A stretch of DNA of 64,000 bases from Roseateles toxinivorans (lineage in GTDB: Bacteria; Pseudomonadota; Gammaproteobacteria; Burkholderiales; Burkholderiaceae_C): the NCBI RefSeq assembly GCF_004362525.1, contig NZ_SNXS01000016.1:1-64000 (forward strand). Reading direction: 5' to 3'. The first letter of the stretch is position 1, and every line of letters begins with the position of its first letter. The notes under the pieces are model-generated. The model had not been told where the DNA came from and ran no database searches. It saw only the letters and a list, made by a program, of their open reading frames with translations. The position numbers and the translations under genes were made by a program. This document shows positions 11,931 through 20,988 of the stretch, in pieces.

Positions 11931-12911
11931 ATGACTAACCCGCTACTCGTGATCGATAGCCTTCATGTCGCAGCGCGTCGCGACGGCGCACGGCGGGAAC
12001 TGCTGCGCGACGTCTCGCTGGACATCGCCGCGGGCGAAATCGCTGGGCTGGTGGGCGAATCCGGTTCGGGCAAGTCCATGCTCGGCAGCGCCATCGGCGG
12101 CTTGCTGCCCCGTGCCTGCGCGCCGACATCAGGGCGTGTGCTTTGGCGCGGGCGGGACCTGTTGCAGGCCGCAGAGGTCGAATTGGCAGCCCTGCGCGGC
12201 GCGCAGATCGCCTATGTCTTTCAGGAGCCGATGACGGCGTTGAACCCGACCTTGCGCCTCGGCCGCCAGCTCACCGACGTGATCCGCCGCCACGGCACGG
12301 GCGCCGACGCGACAGCCACCGCGCTCAAGCTGCTGGCCGACGTGCGCATCGAAGACCCGCAGCAGGTCTTCGACGCCTGGCCGCACCAGCTCAGCGGCGG
12401 CATGCGCCAGCGAGTGCTGATCGCGATGGCCTTTTCCTGCAGGCCGGCGCTGATCGTCGCCGACGAGCCGACCACCGCGCTGGACGTGACCGTGCAGGCC
12501 CAGGTGCTGACGCTGCTGCTGGCGCTGGCCCGCGAACACGGTACCGCCGTGCTGCTGATATCGCACGACATCAGCGTCATCCGCCGCGCTTGCGAGACGG
12601 TTCACGTGATGTACGCCGGCCGCATCGTCGAACGCGGACCGACAGCGGCCGTGCTGGGCGCCCCCCGACACCCGTACACGCGGGCGCTGCTGGACTGCCT
12701 GCCCGGTCGGGCGCAGCCCAAGGCGCGGCTGACCGCACTGCCGCCGGCCGGCGCTGCCATGCCGGGCTGTGCCTTCCGCGCGCGCTGCCCGGCGGCCTTC
12801 GAGCGCTGTGAGCAGGAGCCGCCATTGGGCGCGACATCCGCCACCGGCGCCGCCGCCTGCTGGCTGAATCACCGCAGCGAAAGCGCATCCCATGAAGGCA
12901 CAACCGAATGA
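11931..12911 (+). CDS. Peptide ABC transporter ATP-binding protein (DppD/OppD type)
   Basis: 326-residue ATPase of the oligo/dipeptide importer family. Walker A GESGSGKS, Q-loop FQEPMTALNP, signature LSGGMRQR, Walker B ALIVADEPTTALD, switch His in LLISHDISV, and the C-terminal oligopeptide-transporter domain with clustered cysteines (CAFRARCPAAFERCEQ). ATG at 11931 follows the putative operator by 15 nt. It pairs with the next gene (DppF/OppF type), giving the two different ATPases usual in this importer class; the permeases and binding protein lie in other operons on the opposite strand. Confidence 0.93.
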   Translation: MTNPLLVIDSLHVAARRDGARRELLRDVSLDIAAGEIAGLVGESGSGKSMLGSAIGGLLPRACAPTSGRVLWRGRDLLQAAEVELAALRGAQIAYVFQEPMTALNPTLRLGRQLTDVIRRHGTGADATATALKLLADVRIEDPQQVFDAWPHQLSGGMRQRVLIAMAFSCRPALIVADEPTTALDVTVQAQVLTLLLALAREHGTAVLLISHDISVIRRACETVHVMYAGRIVERGPTAAVLGAPRHPYTRALLDCLPGRAQPKARLTALPPAGAAMPGCAFRARCPAAFERCEQEPPLGATSATGAAACWLNHRSESASHEGTTE

Positions 12912-12972
12912 GCCAGCGCCCGGCCGCCCCGAAGCGGGCTCACACCGCAGTGCGCAGCACGAAGGTACCCCA

Positions 12973-13752
12973 GTGAACGCGCCGCTGCTCGAACTCGATG
13001 GCGTCGCGGTGCGCTACGCGTCGCGCCGCACGGCCGCCGTCGAAGGCGTGTCACTGTCCATCGAGGCCGGCCGCACACTCGGCGTGGTGGGCGAATCGGG
13101 GTGCGGCAAGAGCACTCTGGCCAAGGCCGTGATGGGGCTGGTGCCCGTCACGGCCGGCACGCTGCGCTTCGGCGGCCGCGACATCACGCGCCTGACGCCG
13201 CGGCAGCGCCTGCGCGCCGGCATTTCGATGCAGATCGTGTTCCAGGACCCGCAGAGCTCGCTCGACCCGCGCATGCGTGTTCGCGATCTGATCATCGAGC
13301 CGCTGCGCATCGCAGGCGGGGCCACCGCCGGCGTGGCCGAGGCCCTGGCCGACCAGGTGGGGCTGCCGCGCGACGCGCTGGCCAGCCGGCCGCACGAGTT
13401 CTCGGGCGGGCAGCGCCAGCGCATCGCCATCGCCCGCGCGCTGGCCGCGCGCCCGCGCCTGCTGGTGCTGGACGAGCCGACGTCAGCCCTGGACCTGTCG
13501 GTGCAGGCGCAGATCCTCAACCTGGTGCTGGACCTGCAGCGCGAGCACGGCTTCGCCTACCTGTTCATCAGCCACGATATGGCGGTGGTGCGGCATCTGG
13601 CCGACACGGTGGCCGTGATGTTCCGCGGCCAGGTCGTCGAACAGGGCAGCACCGCGGAGGTGCTGGACGCCCCGCGCCACGCCTACACGCAGGAACTGAT
13701 GCACAGCGCGCTGTCGGGGCAAGACACCGGCGCCGTTGAAACAACGACCTGA
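12973..13752 (+). CDS. Peptide ABC transporter ATP-binding protein (DppF/OppF type)
   Basis: Second ATPase of the importer, about 259 residues. Walker [10 protein letters not shown]-loop [14 protein letters not shown], signature FSGGQRQR, Walker [13 protein letters not shown], switch His [11 protein letters not shown] at 12973 ([10 protein letters not shown]) has GAAGG 8 nt upstream and gives the normal N-terminus; an in-frame ATG at 12892 inside the preceding gene would add 27 atypical residues. A 22-codon open frame starting at the ATGA of the upstream stop (12908) ends exactly on this GTG (GTGA), possibly a coupling leader or coincidence. The C-terminal oligopeptide domain is short (ends near DTGAVETTT). 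Confidence 0.9.
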   Translation: MNAPLLELDGVAVRYASRRTAAVEGVSLSIEAGRTLGVVGESGCGKSTLAKAVMGLVPVTAGTLRFGGRDITRLTPRQRLRAGISMQIVFQDPQSSLDPRMRVRDLIIEPLRIAGGATAGVAEALADQVGLPRDALASRPHEFSGGQRQRIAIARALAARPRLLVLDEPTSALDLSVQAQILNLVLDLQREHGFAYLFISHDMAVVRHLADTVAVMFRGQVVEQGSTAEVLDAPRHAYTQELMHSALSGQDTGAVETTT

Positions 13753-13771
13753 ACAAACAAGGAGATTGACG

Positions 13772-14965
13772 ATGAGCCAAAACGCAGCCTGGGTGGCCGG
13801 GGTCGGCATGGTACCGTTCAAGAAGCCGGGCGCCAGTGAACCCTACGACGCCATGGGCGCCGAGGCCGCCCGCCTGGCACTGAAGGACGCCGGTCTGGAC
13901 TACACCGATGTGCAGCAGGCCTACGCCGGCTTTGTCTATGGCGACTCCACCAGCGGCCAGCAGGCGCTGTACAAGGTGGGGCTCACGGGCATCCCCATCG
14001 TCAACGTCAACAACGCCTGCGCGACGGGCTCGACTGCCCTGTTCCTGGCGCGCCAGGCGGTGGCGCACGGCGTGTGCGACGTCGCCTTGGCTGTGGGCTT
14101 CGAGCAGATGAATCCCGGCGCTCTCGGGGTCACGGCCACCGACCGGCCGAGCATCATGGGGCAGCAACTCGCCTACGCCCACGAGACCATCGAATGGAAC
14201 GACCAGGTGCCCATGGCCGCGCTGCTGTTCGGCAGCGCGGGGCAGGAGCATCAGCACAAGTACGGCACCAGCAACGAAGCCTTCGGCCGGATCTCGGTGA
14301 AGGCGCGCGATCACGCCTCACGCAACCCGCACGCCATTTTCCGCGACAAGCTCACGCTGGAAGAGGTGATGTCTTCCAAGCAGATCTATGGTCCGCTTAC
14401 ACGCTACCAATGCTGCCCGCCCACCTGCGGCGCTGCGGCAGCAGTGATCGTTTCCGAGGCCTATGCCCGGCGCAAGGGTCTGAGCAGCCGTGCCGTGGAG
14501 ATCGTGGCCCAGGCCATGACCACCGACCCGCTGGAGTCCATCCAGGGCCACAGCATGATGCGCGTGGTCGGCTTCGAGATGGCGCGCAACGCCGCCGCCC
14601 AGACCTATGAACAGGCGGGCATCGGGCCGCAAGAAGTCGACGTGTGCGAGTTGCACGATTGCTTCACCACCAACGAACTCCTGACCTATGAAGCCCTGGG
14701 CCTGGCCCCTGAGGGCGGCGGCGAGAAGTTCATCATGGACGGTAACAACACCTACGGTGGCCGCGTGGTCACCAACCCTTCGGGCGGACTGCTGTCGAAG
14801 GGTCATCCGCTCGGTGCGACCGGGCTGGCCCAATGCGCCGAACTCACCTGGCAACTGCGGGGCCAGGCCGAAGCGCGGCAGGTGGAAGGCGCACGCATCG
14901 CGCTCCAGCACAACCTGGGGCTGGGCGGTGCCTGCGTTGTCACCATGTACCGCAAGGCCGCCTGA
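13772..14965 (+). CDS. Thiolase, SCP2/SCPx-like lipid-transfer type
   Basis: 397-residue thiolase of the SCP-x/lipid-transfer branch (COG0183-like). The nucleophilic Cys83 is in NNACATGSTALF; the general-base region GGLLSKGHPLGATG and the ending GLGGACVVTMYRK are present. In peroxisomes and actinobacteria this branch cleaves 3-keto-2-methylacyl-CoA in branched-chain or sterol side-chain oxidation, which fits the adjacent racemase-like gene. The ATG at 13772 has AGGAGA 9 nt upstream; a longer in-frame start at 13736 overlaps the upstream ATPase and is less likely. Confidence 0.9.
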   Translation: MSQNAAWVAGVGMVPFKKPGASEPYDAMGAEAARLALKDAGLDYTDVQQAYAGFVYGDSTSGQQALYKVGLTGIPIVNVNNACATGSTALFLARQAVAHGVCDVALAVGFEQMNPGALGVTATDRPSIMGQQLAYAHETIEWNDQVPMAALLFGSAGQEHQHKYGTSNEAFGRISVKARDHASRNPHAIFRDKLTLEEVMSSKQIYGPLTRYQCCPPTCGAAAAVIVSEAYARRKGLSSRAVEIVAQAMTTDPLESIQGHSMMRVVGFEMARNAAAQTYEQAGIGPQEVDVCELHDCFTTNELLTYEALGLAPEGGGEKFIMDGNNTYGGRVVTNPSGGLLSKGHPLGATGLAQCAELTWQLRGQAEARQVEGARIALQHNLGLGGACVVTMYRKAA

Positions 14966-14975
14966 ACCCCGCGCC

Positions 14976-16073
14976 ATGACGCAAGGACCGCTGGCCGGCC
15001 TGCGCGTGCTGGAACTCGCAGGGCTCGGGCCAGCACCCTTCGCTTGCGCTCTGCTGGCCGACGCAGGCGCCGAGGTGGTGCGCATCGACCGGCCCGGTGT
15101 GCCAGTCGAAGCCTCCGACATCCTGGCGCGCGGCCGGCGCTCGGTGGCGCTGGATCTCAAGCGGCCGGCGGATGTACAGACGGCTCTGGCGCTGGCCGCG
15201 AGAGCCGACCTCTTCGTCGAGGGATTCCGCCCCGGCGTCATCGAACGCCTGGGTCTAGGCCCGGACGAACTGCTGCAGCGGAACCCGCGGCTGGTCATCG
15301 GCCGCATGACGGGCTGGGGCCAACACGGGCCGCTGGCGGCCGACGTCGGACACGACATCAACTACATCGCGCTGTCTGGCGCCCTGGCCAGCATCGGCAC
15401 GGCGGGCGGTCCGCCGGTGCCGCCGTTGAACCTGGTGGGCGACTTCGGCGGCGGCGCGATGCTGCTGCTGTTCGGTCTGCTGGCCGCGCTTCACGAGGCG
15501 CGGCAGTCGGGCCGCGGCCAGGTCGTGGACGCCGCGATGGTCGACGGCAGCATCGCGCTGATGGGCATCTTCCAGTGGATGCGTTCGCAGGGCCGCTGGA
15601 ACGGGCCACGCGGAGGCAACTGGCTCGACGGCGGCGCGCACTTCTACGGCTGCTACGCCTGCGCCGACGGGCGCTGGCTGGCCGTCGGCGCCATCGAGCC
15701 GGCCTTCTACCGCGCGCTGCGTGACCGGCTCGACCTGCTCGACGATGCGCTTTTCGACGCGCAGCACGACACCCTGCAGTGGCCGCAACAGAAGGCGCGT
15801 CTGGCCGCGATCTTCGCGACGCGGGATCGGGATGCCTGGTGCAAACACTTCGACGGCAGTGATGCCTGCGTGAGCCCGGTACTGGAACTCGACGAGGTCG
15901 CTGCACACCCCCACAACGCGGCACGCGGTGCCATGCACAGCGCTTTCGGCGTCCCGCAACCGGCGCCGGTGCCGCGCTTCTCACGCACGCCCGGCGCCAC
16001 CGGCAATGCACCGCGAGCGCCCGGCGCCGACCACGCGGCCGTGCTGCGCGACTGGCTGTCCCCGGCCCCCTGA
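14976..16073 (+). CDS. CaiB/BaiF family CoA transferase, alpha-methylacyl-CoA racemase-like
   Basis: Family III CoA-transferase fold, 365 residues, the length of alpha-methylacyl-CoA racemases (about 360-380) rather than typical formyl-CoA transferases (about 400-430). N-terminus LAGLRVLELAGLGPAPFACA, LLADAGAEVVRIDRPG, LDLKRPADV, FVEGFRPGVIERLGLGPDE, GRMTGWGQHGPLA, GHDINYIALSGAL are hallmark segments; the last contains the racemase Asp (GHDINY). Predicted role: interconvert 2R/2S-methylacyl-CoA so that stereospecific beta-oxidation can proceed. It starts 8 nt after the thiolase stop. A simple CoA transferase remains possible. Confidence 0.85.
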   Translation: MTQGPLAGLRVLELAGLGPAPFACALLADAGAEVVRIDRPGVPVEASDILARGRRSVALDLKRPADVQTALALAARADLFVEGFRPGVIERLGLGPDELLQRNPRLVIGRMTGWGQHGPLAADVGHDINYIALSGALASIGTAGGPPVPPLNLVGDFGGGAMLLLFGLLAALHEARQSGRGQVVDAAMVDGSIALMGIFQWMRSQGRWNGPRGGNWLDGGAHFYGCYACADGRWLAVGAIEPAFYRALRDRLDLLDDALFDAQHDTLQWPQQKARLAAIFATRDRDAWCKHFDGSDACVSPVLELDEVAAHPHNAARGAMHSAFGVPQPAPVPRFSRTPGATGNAPRAPGADHAAVLRDWLSPAP

Positions 16074-16094
16074 CCCAACATCGAAAGGTAGTCC

Positions 16095-17558
16095 ATGCGT
16101 ATGTTCTTCGGCGGCATCATGACCGAGACCAACACCTTCTCGCCGATCCCCGTGGGTCTGCAGAACTTCACCGATGGCGGGCTGCTGCGCGGCGACGAGG
16201 TGTTCGACCCGGACCACGGCAAGGAGATGGCGCGCTACGCCCGCAAGCTGGGCGTTGAAGTGATCGGTGGCCTGTTCTGCGACGCCCACCCGGGCGCCGC
16301 AGTGCGCCGCGATGCCTATGAGGCACTGCGCGACGAACTGCTCGACCGCCTGCGCGCCGCGCTGCCGGTGGACATCGTGGCGCTGGACATGCATGGCGGC
16401 ATGGTGGCCCAGGGTTACGACGACTGCGAGGGCGACATCATCGAGCGCGTGCGCGCCATCGTCGGACCCGACGTCGTGATCGGCTGCGAGCTTGACCCGC
16501 ACTCGCACCTCTCGCCGGCGATGCACCGCAACGCCCTCCTAATGTGCTACCGCGAGAACCCGCACATCGACATCGATGCGCGCGGCCGCGAGCTGGTGGA
16601 CCTGCTGCTGCGCATCGCGCGGCGCGAGGTGCGGCCCGTCACCTCGGTGTTCGACTGCCGCATGGCGGATGTCTTCCAGACCCAGCGCGAGCCGATGAAG
16701 AGCTTCGTCGCGCGGATGCGGGCGCTCGAAGGGCACGACGGCGTGCTGTCGATCAGCATCGTGCACGGCTTCCGGCGTGCCGACATTCCGCTGCTGGGCA
16801 CGCATGTCATCGTCATCACCGACGAACGTGTCGCTGGCAGCAGCGCGCATGGCGCGGCGCTGGCCGAGTGCCTTGGGCGCGAGCTGTTTGCGCTGCGCGG
16901 CCAGTGCGCCGACCCGACGCAGCCGCTGGACGAAGCGGTGGCCGCGGCGCGCGGCTGGGACGCTGCGGCGCAAGGCCCGCTGGTGCTGGCCGAACTGGCC
17001 GACAACCCCGGCGGCGGATCGCCCGGCGATGCCACCTACGTGCTGAGCGCGCTGATCGAGGCCGGCATCGACCGCATCGCGGCCGGCGTGCTGATCGACC
17101 CGCTGGCGGTGCGCTGCGCCATCGACGCCGGCATCGGCGCGCAGCTGACGATGCGCATCGGCGGCAAGGCCTGCCCCTTGTCGGGGCCGCCGCTGGACAT
17201 GGACGTCACCGTTACGGCGATCGACCTCGAATCGAAGATCGTACTGGCCGGCGGCACCGTTATCCCGATGGGCCGTGCGGTCGCCCTGCGCTTCGCGCAG
17301 GGCGAACTGCTGTTGGCCGAGAACCGGCAACAGACCTACGGGCCGTCGATCTTTGCCGACCTCGGGATCGAACTGTCGAAGTGCCGCGTGATCCTGGTCA
17401 AGTCGGCGCAGCATTTCAAGGCGCACTTCTCTGCGATTGCGCCGCACAGCATCACGCTGGACTCGCCCGGCGTGTGCGTCGCCGATGTGACCAAGCTACC
17501 GTTCAAACGCCTGCCCAGGCCCCTGTGGCCGTGGGACGAAGACCCCTGGAAGGTCTGA
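16095..17558 (+). CDS. M81 family metallopeptidase (MlrC type), copy 2
   Basis: 487-residue M81 peptidase, paralogue of the gene at 7456-8907. N-terminus MRMFFGGIMTETNTFSPIPV; metal-site regions ALDMHGGMVAQGYDDCEGD, CELDPHSHLSPAM and YRENPHIDIDARG; later DNPGGGSPGDATYVLSALI and QTYGPSIFADLGI. AAAGG precedes the ATG. It is the last gene of the rightward ATPase-thiolase-racemase operon. Two M81 enzymes on opposite sides of one promoter suggest they act on different bonds of the same imported compound, or on two related compounds. Confidence 0.93.
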   Translation: MRMFFGGIMTETNTFSPIPVGLQNFTDGGLLRGDEVFDPDHGKEMARYARKLGVEVIGGLFCDAHPGAAVRRDAYEALRDELLDRLRAALPVDIVALDMHGGMVAQGYDDCEGDIIERVRAIVGPDVVIGCELDPHSHLSPAMHRNALLMCYRENPHIDIDARGRELVDLLLRIARREVRPVTSVFDCRMADVFQTQREPMKSFVARMRALEGHDGVLSISIVHGFRRADIPLLGTHVIVITDERVAGSSAHGAALAECLGRELFALRGQCADPTQPLDEAVAAARGWDAAAQGPLVLAELADNPGGGSPGDATYVLSALIEAGIDRIAAGVLIDPLAVRCAIDAGIGAQLTMRIGGKACPLSGPPLDMDVTVTAIDLESKIVLAGGTVIPMGRAVALRFAQGELLLAENRQQTYGPSIFADLGIELSKCRVILVKSAQHFKAHFSAIAPHSITLDSPGVCVADVTKLPFKRLPRPLWPWDEDPWKV

Positions 17559-17937
17559 CTGCGGCGACCGTTCGAGCGCAGGATCTCAAAGACGGCTGAC
17601 GACGCCTTCGTAGCTTCGATCAGGCAATTTCCATACCCAACGACCGGTTGTGGGGCACAGCCGCCTCGCCATACTGGTGATTCATGATGGCGCTCTTATC
17701 CGCTTGCGCGGTCGAGGAGTGCGCATCATGCTTAAGACGAGGGAGGGGTCAGGGCATCTCGGTCCGCCGATCACCGCACTCCTGCGCGGCGTCACCTGGC
17801 TTGCTTGGGAGCGGCAATGGTGCTCGAGGCACGCCGTTCCGGCCATCCATCGATGCATTCATCGCCTTAGTGCCGGCCACATCGCGATCATCGGCACCAG
17901 GCGTCGTCGGCGGCTGACGAGCCCACACAAAGCCGTC
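17559..17937. other. Convergent intergenic region, no gene seen
   Basis: About 380 bp between the rightward M81 operon and the leftward permease operon. Open frames here have no recognisable product and run over genes on the opposite strand. I see no clear rho-independent terminator; short GC-rich repeats (GGCTGACGA at about 17593 and 17912) are present without a good hairpin. Confidence 0.5.
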
Positions 17938-18792
17938 TCAAGCGCCTTCGCGCGCCAACCTCGGGTCCAGCCAATCGCGCAGCGCGTCGCCAAGCAGGTT
18001 GAAGGACGCGGCGGTGAGGATGATCACGGTGCCGGGGATGGTCACATACCACCAGTGCCCCAGCACGTACTCACGCCCGGCGCCGATCATCGAGCCCCAT
18101 TCGGCATCGGGCGGCTGCGCACCCAGGCCGATGAAGCTCAGCGCCGACGAGGCCAGGATGGCAGCGCCGAGGTGGAAGGTCACGAACACGCCCACCGCCG
18201 GCATCACGTTGGGCAGCACATGGGCGCGCATCAGGTGCCAGGTGCCGGCGCCCATCGAACGCGCGGCCAGCACGTACTCGCGCTCACGCAGCGCGAGTGC
18301 CTGCCCGCGCGCGACGCGCACGTAGGCCGGGATGGACAGCACGCCTAAAGCGATCACGGCATTGAACAGGCTGGGCCCGAGTGCGGCCGTCAGCGCAAGC
18401 GCCACCACCAGGCCGGGCAAGGCCATGACCACGTCTGTCAGGCGCATCACGACGGTGTCGAACCAGCCCGCCAGCAGGCCCGAGAGCGTGCCGATCAACA
18501 GGCCGAAGACCGTCCCGATGCCGACGATGCCGAAAGCCGCCGCCACCGATGGCCGCGCCCCGTACAGGATGCGCGTCAGCAGGTCGCGGCCCAGTTCGTC
18601 GGTGCCGGCCCAGTGCCACCAGCTCGGCGGCTGCAGCACGCTGTGCAGGTCCATTGTATTGGGGTTGTAGGGCGTCAACCAGGGCGCTGCAAGCGCGGCG
18701 GCACAGACCAGGGCGACGATCACGGCGGCCAGCAGTGTCAACGGGGCGCGCAAGGCGCGGGGCAACTGCGCGGCGATGGAGACGGTCCGCAT
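17938..18792 (-). CDS. Peptide ABC transporter permease (DppC/OppC type)
   Basis: 284-residue inner-membrane permease with the DppC architecture: one N-terminal membrane helix (LTLLAAVIVALVCAAALAAP), the OppC-specific HWAGTDELGRDLLTRILYGA segment, then the BPD_transp_1 domain with the EAA-loop (about residues 170-190, VLAARSMGAGTWHLMRAHVL) that contacts the ATPases. It lies 6 bp downstream of the DppB-type gene. Its operon also contains beta-oxidation genes, linking import to acyl-chain breakdown. Confidence 0.93.
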   Translation of the reverse strand: MRTVSIAAQLPRALRAPLTLLAAVIVALVCAAALAAPWLTPYNPNTMDLHSVLQPPSWWHWAGTDELGRDLLTRILYGARPSVAAAFGIVGIGTVFGLLIGTLSGLLAGWFDTVVMRLTDVVMALPGLVVALALTAALGPSLFNAVIALGVLSIPAYVRVARGQALALREREYVLAARSMGAGTWHLMRAHVLPNVMPAVGVFVTFHLGAAILASSALSFIGLGAQPPDAEWGSMIGAGREYVLGHWWYVTIPGTVIILTAASFNLLGDALRDWLDPRLAREGA

Positions 18793-18798
18793 CGCGCT

Positions 18799-19809
18799 TC
18801 AGCCCACCGCCTGGATGCGCGGATCCAGCACCAGGTAGGACAGGTCCACCAGTAGATTGGCCGCCACGTACACGACCGAAGCCACGACCGTGAAGGCCAT
18901 GATGACGGGAAAGTCGAGGTTGAGGATGGCGCCCAGCACGTGGCCGCCCACGCCCGGCCACGCGAACACGCTCTCGATCACGACCGAGCCAAACAGCAGC
19001 GCCGACAGCTCGAGCCCAAGCACGGTGACGAAGGGAATCAGCGCGTTCTTCAGCGCATAGACGAACAGCAGGCGGCCGCGCGAGATGCCGTAGGCGCGCG
19101 CGGTGCGGATGTAGTCCTCGCCCAGCACCTCGATCATCGAGCTGCGGATCAGCCGCACCACGGTGCCGATCGACGCCAGCGCCAGCGTGCCGGCCGGCAG
19201 CAGCAGGTGGTTGAAGGCGCTGCGCCAAGCCAGGCTGTCGCCGGCCAGCGCCGCGTCGACCAGGTACAGGCCGGTGCGGTCGGGTGGGGGGCTGACGCCC
19301 AGGTCCAGCCGGCCCGAGCCGGGCAGCCAGCCCAGCTGCGCATAGAAAAGCAGCATCAGCATCAGGCCGAGCCAGAAAGTGGGCGTGGAGATGCCCAGGA
19401 TGGCGACGCCCCTGCCCAGGTTGTCTATCCAAGTGTCGCGCCGCACGGCGGTCAGCACGCCCAACGGCACGCCGATGGCGATCGACAGCAGCATCGCCAT
19501 CAGCATCAGCTCCAGCGTGGCCGGGATATAGCCGACCAATTCGGGTAGCACGGGGTTGCGGGTGGTGATGGAGGTACCGAAGTCGCCGCGGGCGAGGTCG
19601 TGCACATAGGTCAGGTATTGCTTGGTCACGGGCTGGTCCAGCCCGAGGCGGCCGCGCAGTTCGGCAATGGCCTGCGGCGTGGCGCGCGGGCCCAGCATCA
19701 TCTGCGCCGGGTCGCCGGGAATCATGCGCGAGATGACGAAACAGATCACCGTGACGCCGGTGGTCACCAGCACCAGCATCATCAGGCGGCGGAGCAGGAT
19801 CCTGGCCAT
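18799..19809 (-). CDS. Peptide ABC transporter permease (DppB/OppB type)
   Basis: 336-residue permease: N-terminal helix (RRLMMLVLVTTGVTVICFVI), the conserved PGDPAQMMLGPRATPQAI and LGLDQPVTKQYLTYV segments after helix 1, SITTRNPVLPEL, and a C-terminal BPD_transp_1 domain with the EAA-loop YIRTARAYGISRGRLLFVYA. The ATG follows the enoyl-CoA hydratase stop by 1 nt. With the DppC-type gene it forms the channel expected to pair with ATPases at 11931-13752 and the binding protein at 5172. Confidence 0.93.
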   Translation of the reverse strand: MARILLRRLMMLVLVTTGVTVICFVISRMIPGDPAQMMLGPRATPQAIAELRGRLGLDQPVTKQYLTYVHDLARGDFGTSITTRNPVLPELVGYIPATLELMLMAMLLSIAIGVPLGVLTAVRRDTWIDNLGRGVAILGISTPTFWLGLMLMLLFYAQLGWLPGSGRLDLGVSPPPDRTGLYLVDAALAGDSLAWRSAFNHLLLPAGTLALASIGTVVRLIRSSMIEVLGEDYIRTARAYGISRGRLLFVYALKNALIPFVTVLGLELSALLFGSVVIESVFAWPGVGGHVLGAILNLDFPVIMAFTVVASVVYVAANLLVDLSYLVLDPRIQAVG

Positions 19810-19810
19810 C

Positions 19811-20569
19811 TCAAGCCTTGCGCCGCGCCGCGAAGGCGGCCATCGCAGCGCGGAAATCGTCGCTCAGCACTCGCTCGGCCTGCAGGCGGGCCTCGTGCTG
19901 CATCTGCGCCTCCAGGCAGCTGTGCCGGCCGGTGGCCAGGGCGCCGCGCGTCAGGCGGTGGCCGGCGGACGGCAGCTGCGCGAGTTGTGCGGCCAGGGCC
20001 TGCGTCTGCGCGGCGAAGGTCTCGTCGTCGAAGCAGCGGTGGATCATGCCGATAGCGGCGGCCTCGTCGGCGCCGATGTCGGCCCCGGTCATCAGCAGCG
20101 CCCGCGCGCGGGCCTCGCCCACCAGGCGCGGCAGCGTGTGCGTTAGGCCGGTGTCGGGCACCAGGCCCAGCCGCGCAAAGACCATCGAGAAGCGCGCCGA
20201 ACGCGCCGCGACCACGATGTCGCACAGCAGCGCCAGGCCGACCGCGCCACCGACCGCCGCGCCGTTTACGGCCGCCACCGTAGGCAGCCGCCCGTCGTGC
20301 AGCACGCGCTGCAATGGCAGCAGAGCGTCGGTGATGTCGCGGGCCAGGGTCTTGGCGTCGGTGTCACCCAGCACATCAAGATTGGCGCCCGCCGAGAACA
20401 CCTTGCCGCTACCGGTTAGCACCAGCACGCGGGCGCCGCTGCCCGGCTGCTGCAGCTCGGCGATGCGCGCGCTGAGCTCGGCAAACGCCGCCGGCGTCAG
20501 CGCATTCGCGGTCGATGGCGACGCCAGCCGCACGGTGGCGATGCCGTCCTCAAGGGTGGTCTCGATCAT
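19811..20569 (-). CDS. Enoyl-CoA hydratase/isomerase family protein
   Basis: Crotonase-fold protein, 252 residues, normal length. Oxyanion-hole segments FSAGANLDVLGD and AAVNGAAVGGAVGLALLCD are present. The catalytic Glu positions of classical hydratases fall in FARLGLVPDTGLTHTLPRLV, where one Glu is replaced (LGLVPDTG), so isomerase or thioesterase-like activity is possible. The ATG overlaps the upstream MaoC stop by 4 nt. Expected substrate is the CoA ester handled by the neighbouring MaoC/SDR enzymes. Confidence 0.88.
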   Translation of the reverse strand: MIETTLEDGIATVRLASPSTANALTPAAFAELSARIAELQQPGSGARVLVLTGSGKVFSAGANLDVLGDTDAKTLARDITDALLPLQRVLHDGRLPTVAAVNGAAVGGAVGLALLCDIVVAARSARFSMVFARLGLVPDTGLTHTLPRLVGEARARALLMTGADIGADEAAAIGMIHRCFDDETFAAQTQALAAQLAQLPSAGHRLTRGALATGRHSCLEAQMQHEARLQAERVLSDDFRAAMAAFAARRKA

Positions 20570-20988
20570 TGGGCCGCCGCGACGAAGACCTGCGCCGAGC
20601 CGGTGGCCACGGCCGTGCCATCGCCCTGCGTGGCTGTCAGCTTCACGGTCACGAGCGAGCCGCCGTCAGTGGCCTCAACGGCCTCGATCACGCCGTCGCA
20701 GTGCAGGCTGGCCTTCACGGGCAGCATGGCGGCGAAGCGGGTCTCGATCGAGCGCACGCTGCCCGCCCCGGCCCATTGCGTGAGCAGGCGAGACAGCACG
20801 CCCATCGAGTACATGCCATGCACGATGACGTCGGGCAGATGGGCCTTGTCGCGCGCAAAGTCGGGATCGACATGGATCGGATTGAGGTCACCGGAGCCGT
20901 GGGCGTACATCGCCACCCGGTGGCGCGTGATGGGGCCGGTGTGCAAGGGCGGCAGCGTTGAGCCGACGGTCAGATCCAGGGCGTTCAT
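20566..20988 (-). CDS. MaoC-type hydratase (hot-dog fold), C-terminal-like
   Basis: 140-residue hot-dog dehydratase with the MaoC hydratase-2 signature: YAHGSGDLNPIHVDPDFAR carries the catalytic Asp/His, followed by VIVHGMYSMGVLSRLL. It is paired with another MaoC-like gene immediately upstream (4-nt overlap), the arrangement of heteromeric two-subunit (R)-specific enoyl-CoA hydratases known from steroid side-chain oxidation in actinobacteria (established for that family; inferred here). Confidence 0.88.
   Translation of the reverse strand: MNALDLTVGSTLPPLHTGPITRHRVAMYAHGSGDLNPIHVDPDFARDKAHLPDVIVHGMYSMGVLSRLLTQWAGAGSVRSIETRFAAMLPVKASLHCDGVIEAVEATDGGSLVTVKLTATQGDGTAVATGSAQVFVAAAQ

Noticed and set aside
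17564-17573. CGACCGTTCG as a third TetR operator
   Set aside because: Only 10 bases match the 11897 site, TTGA and TCAA flanks are missing, and it lies after a stop codon between convergent genes.
17650-18348. Plus-strand open frame across the M81-permease junction
   Set aside because: It runs antisense into the DppC-type permease; no recognisable protein.
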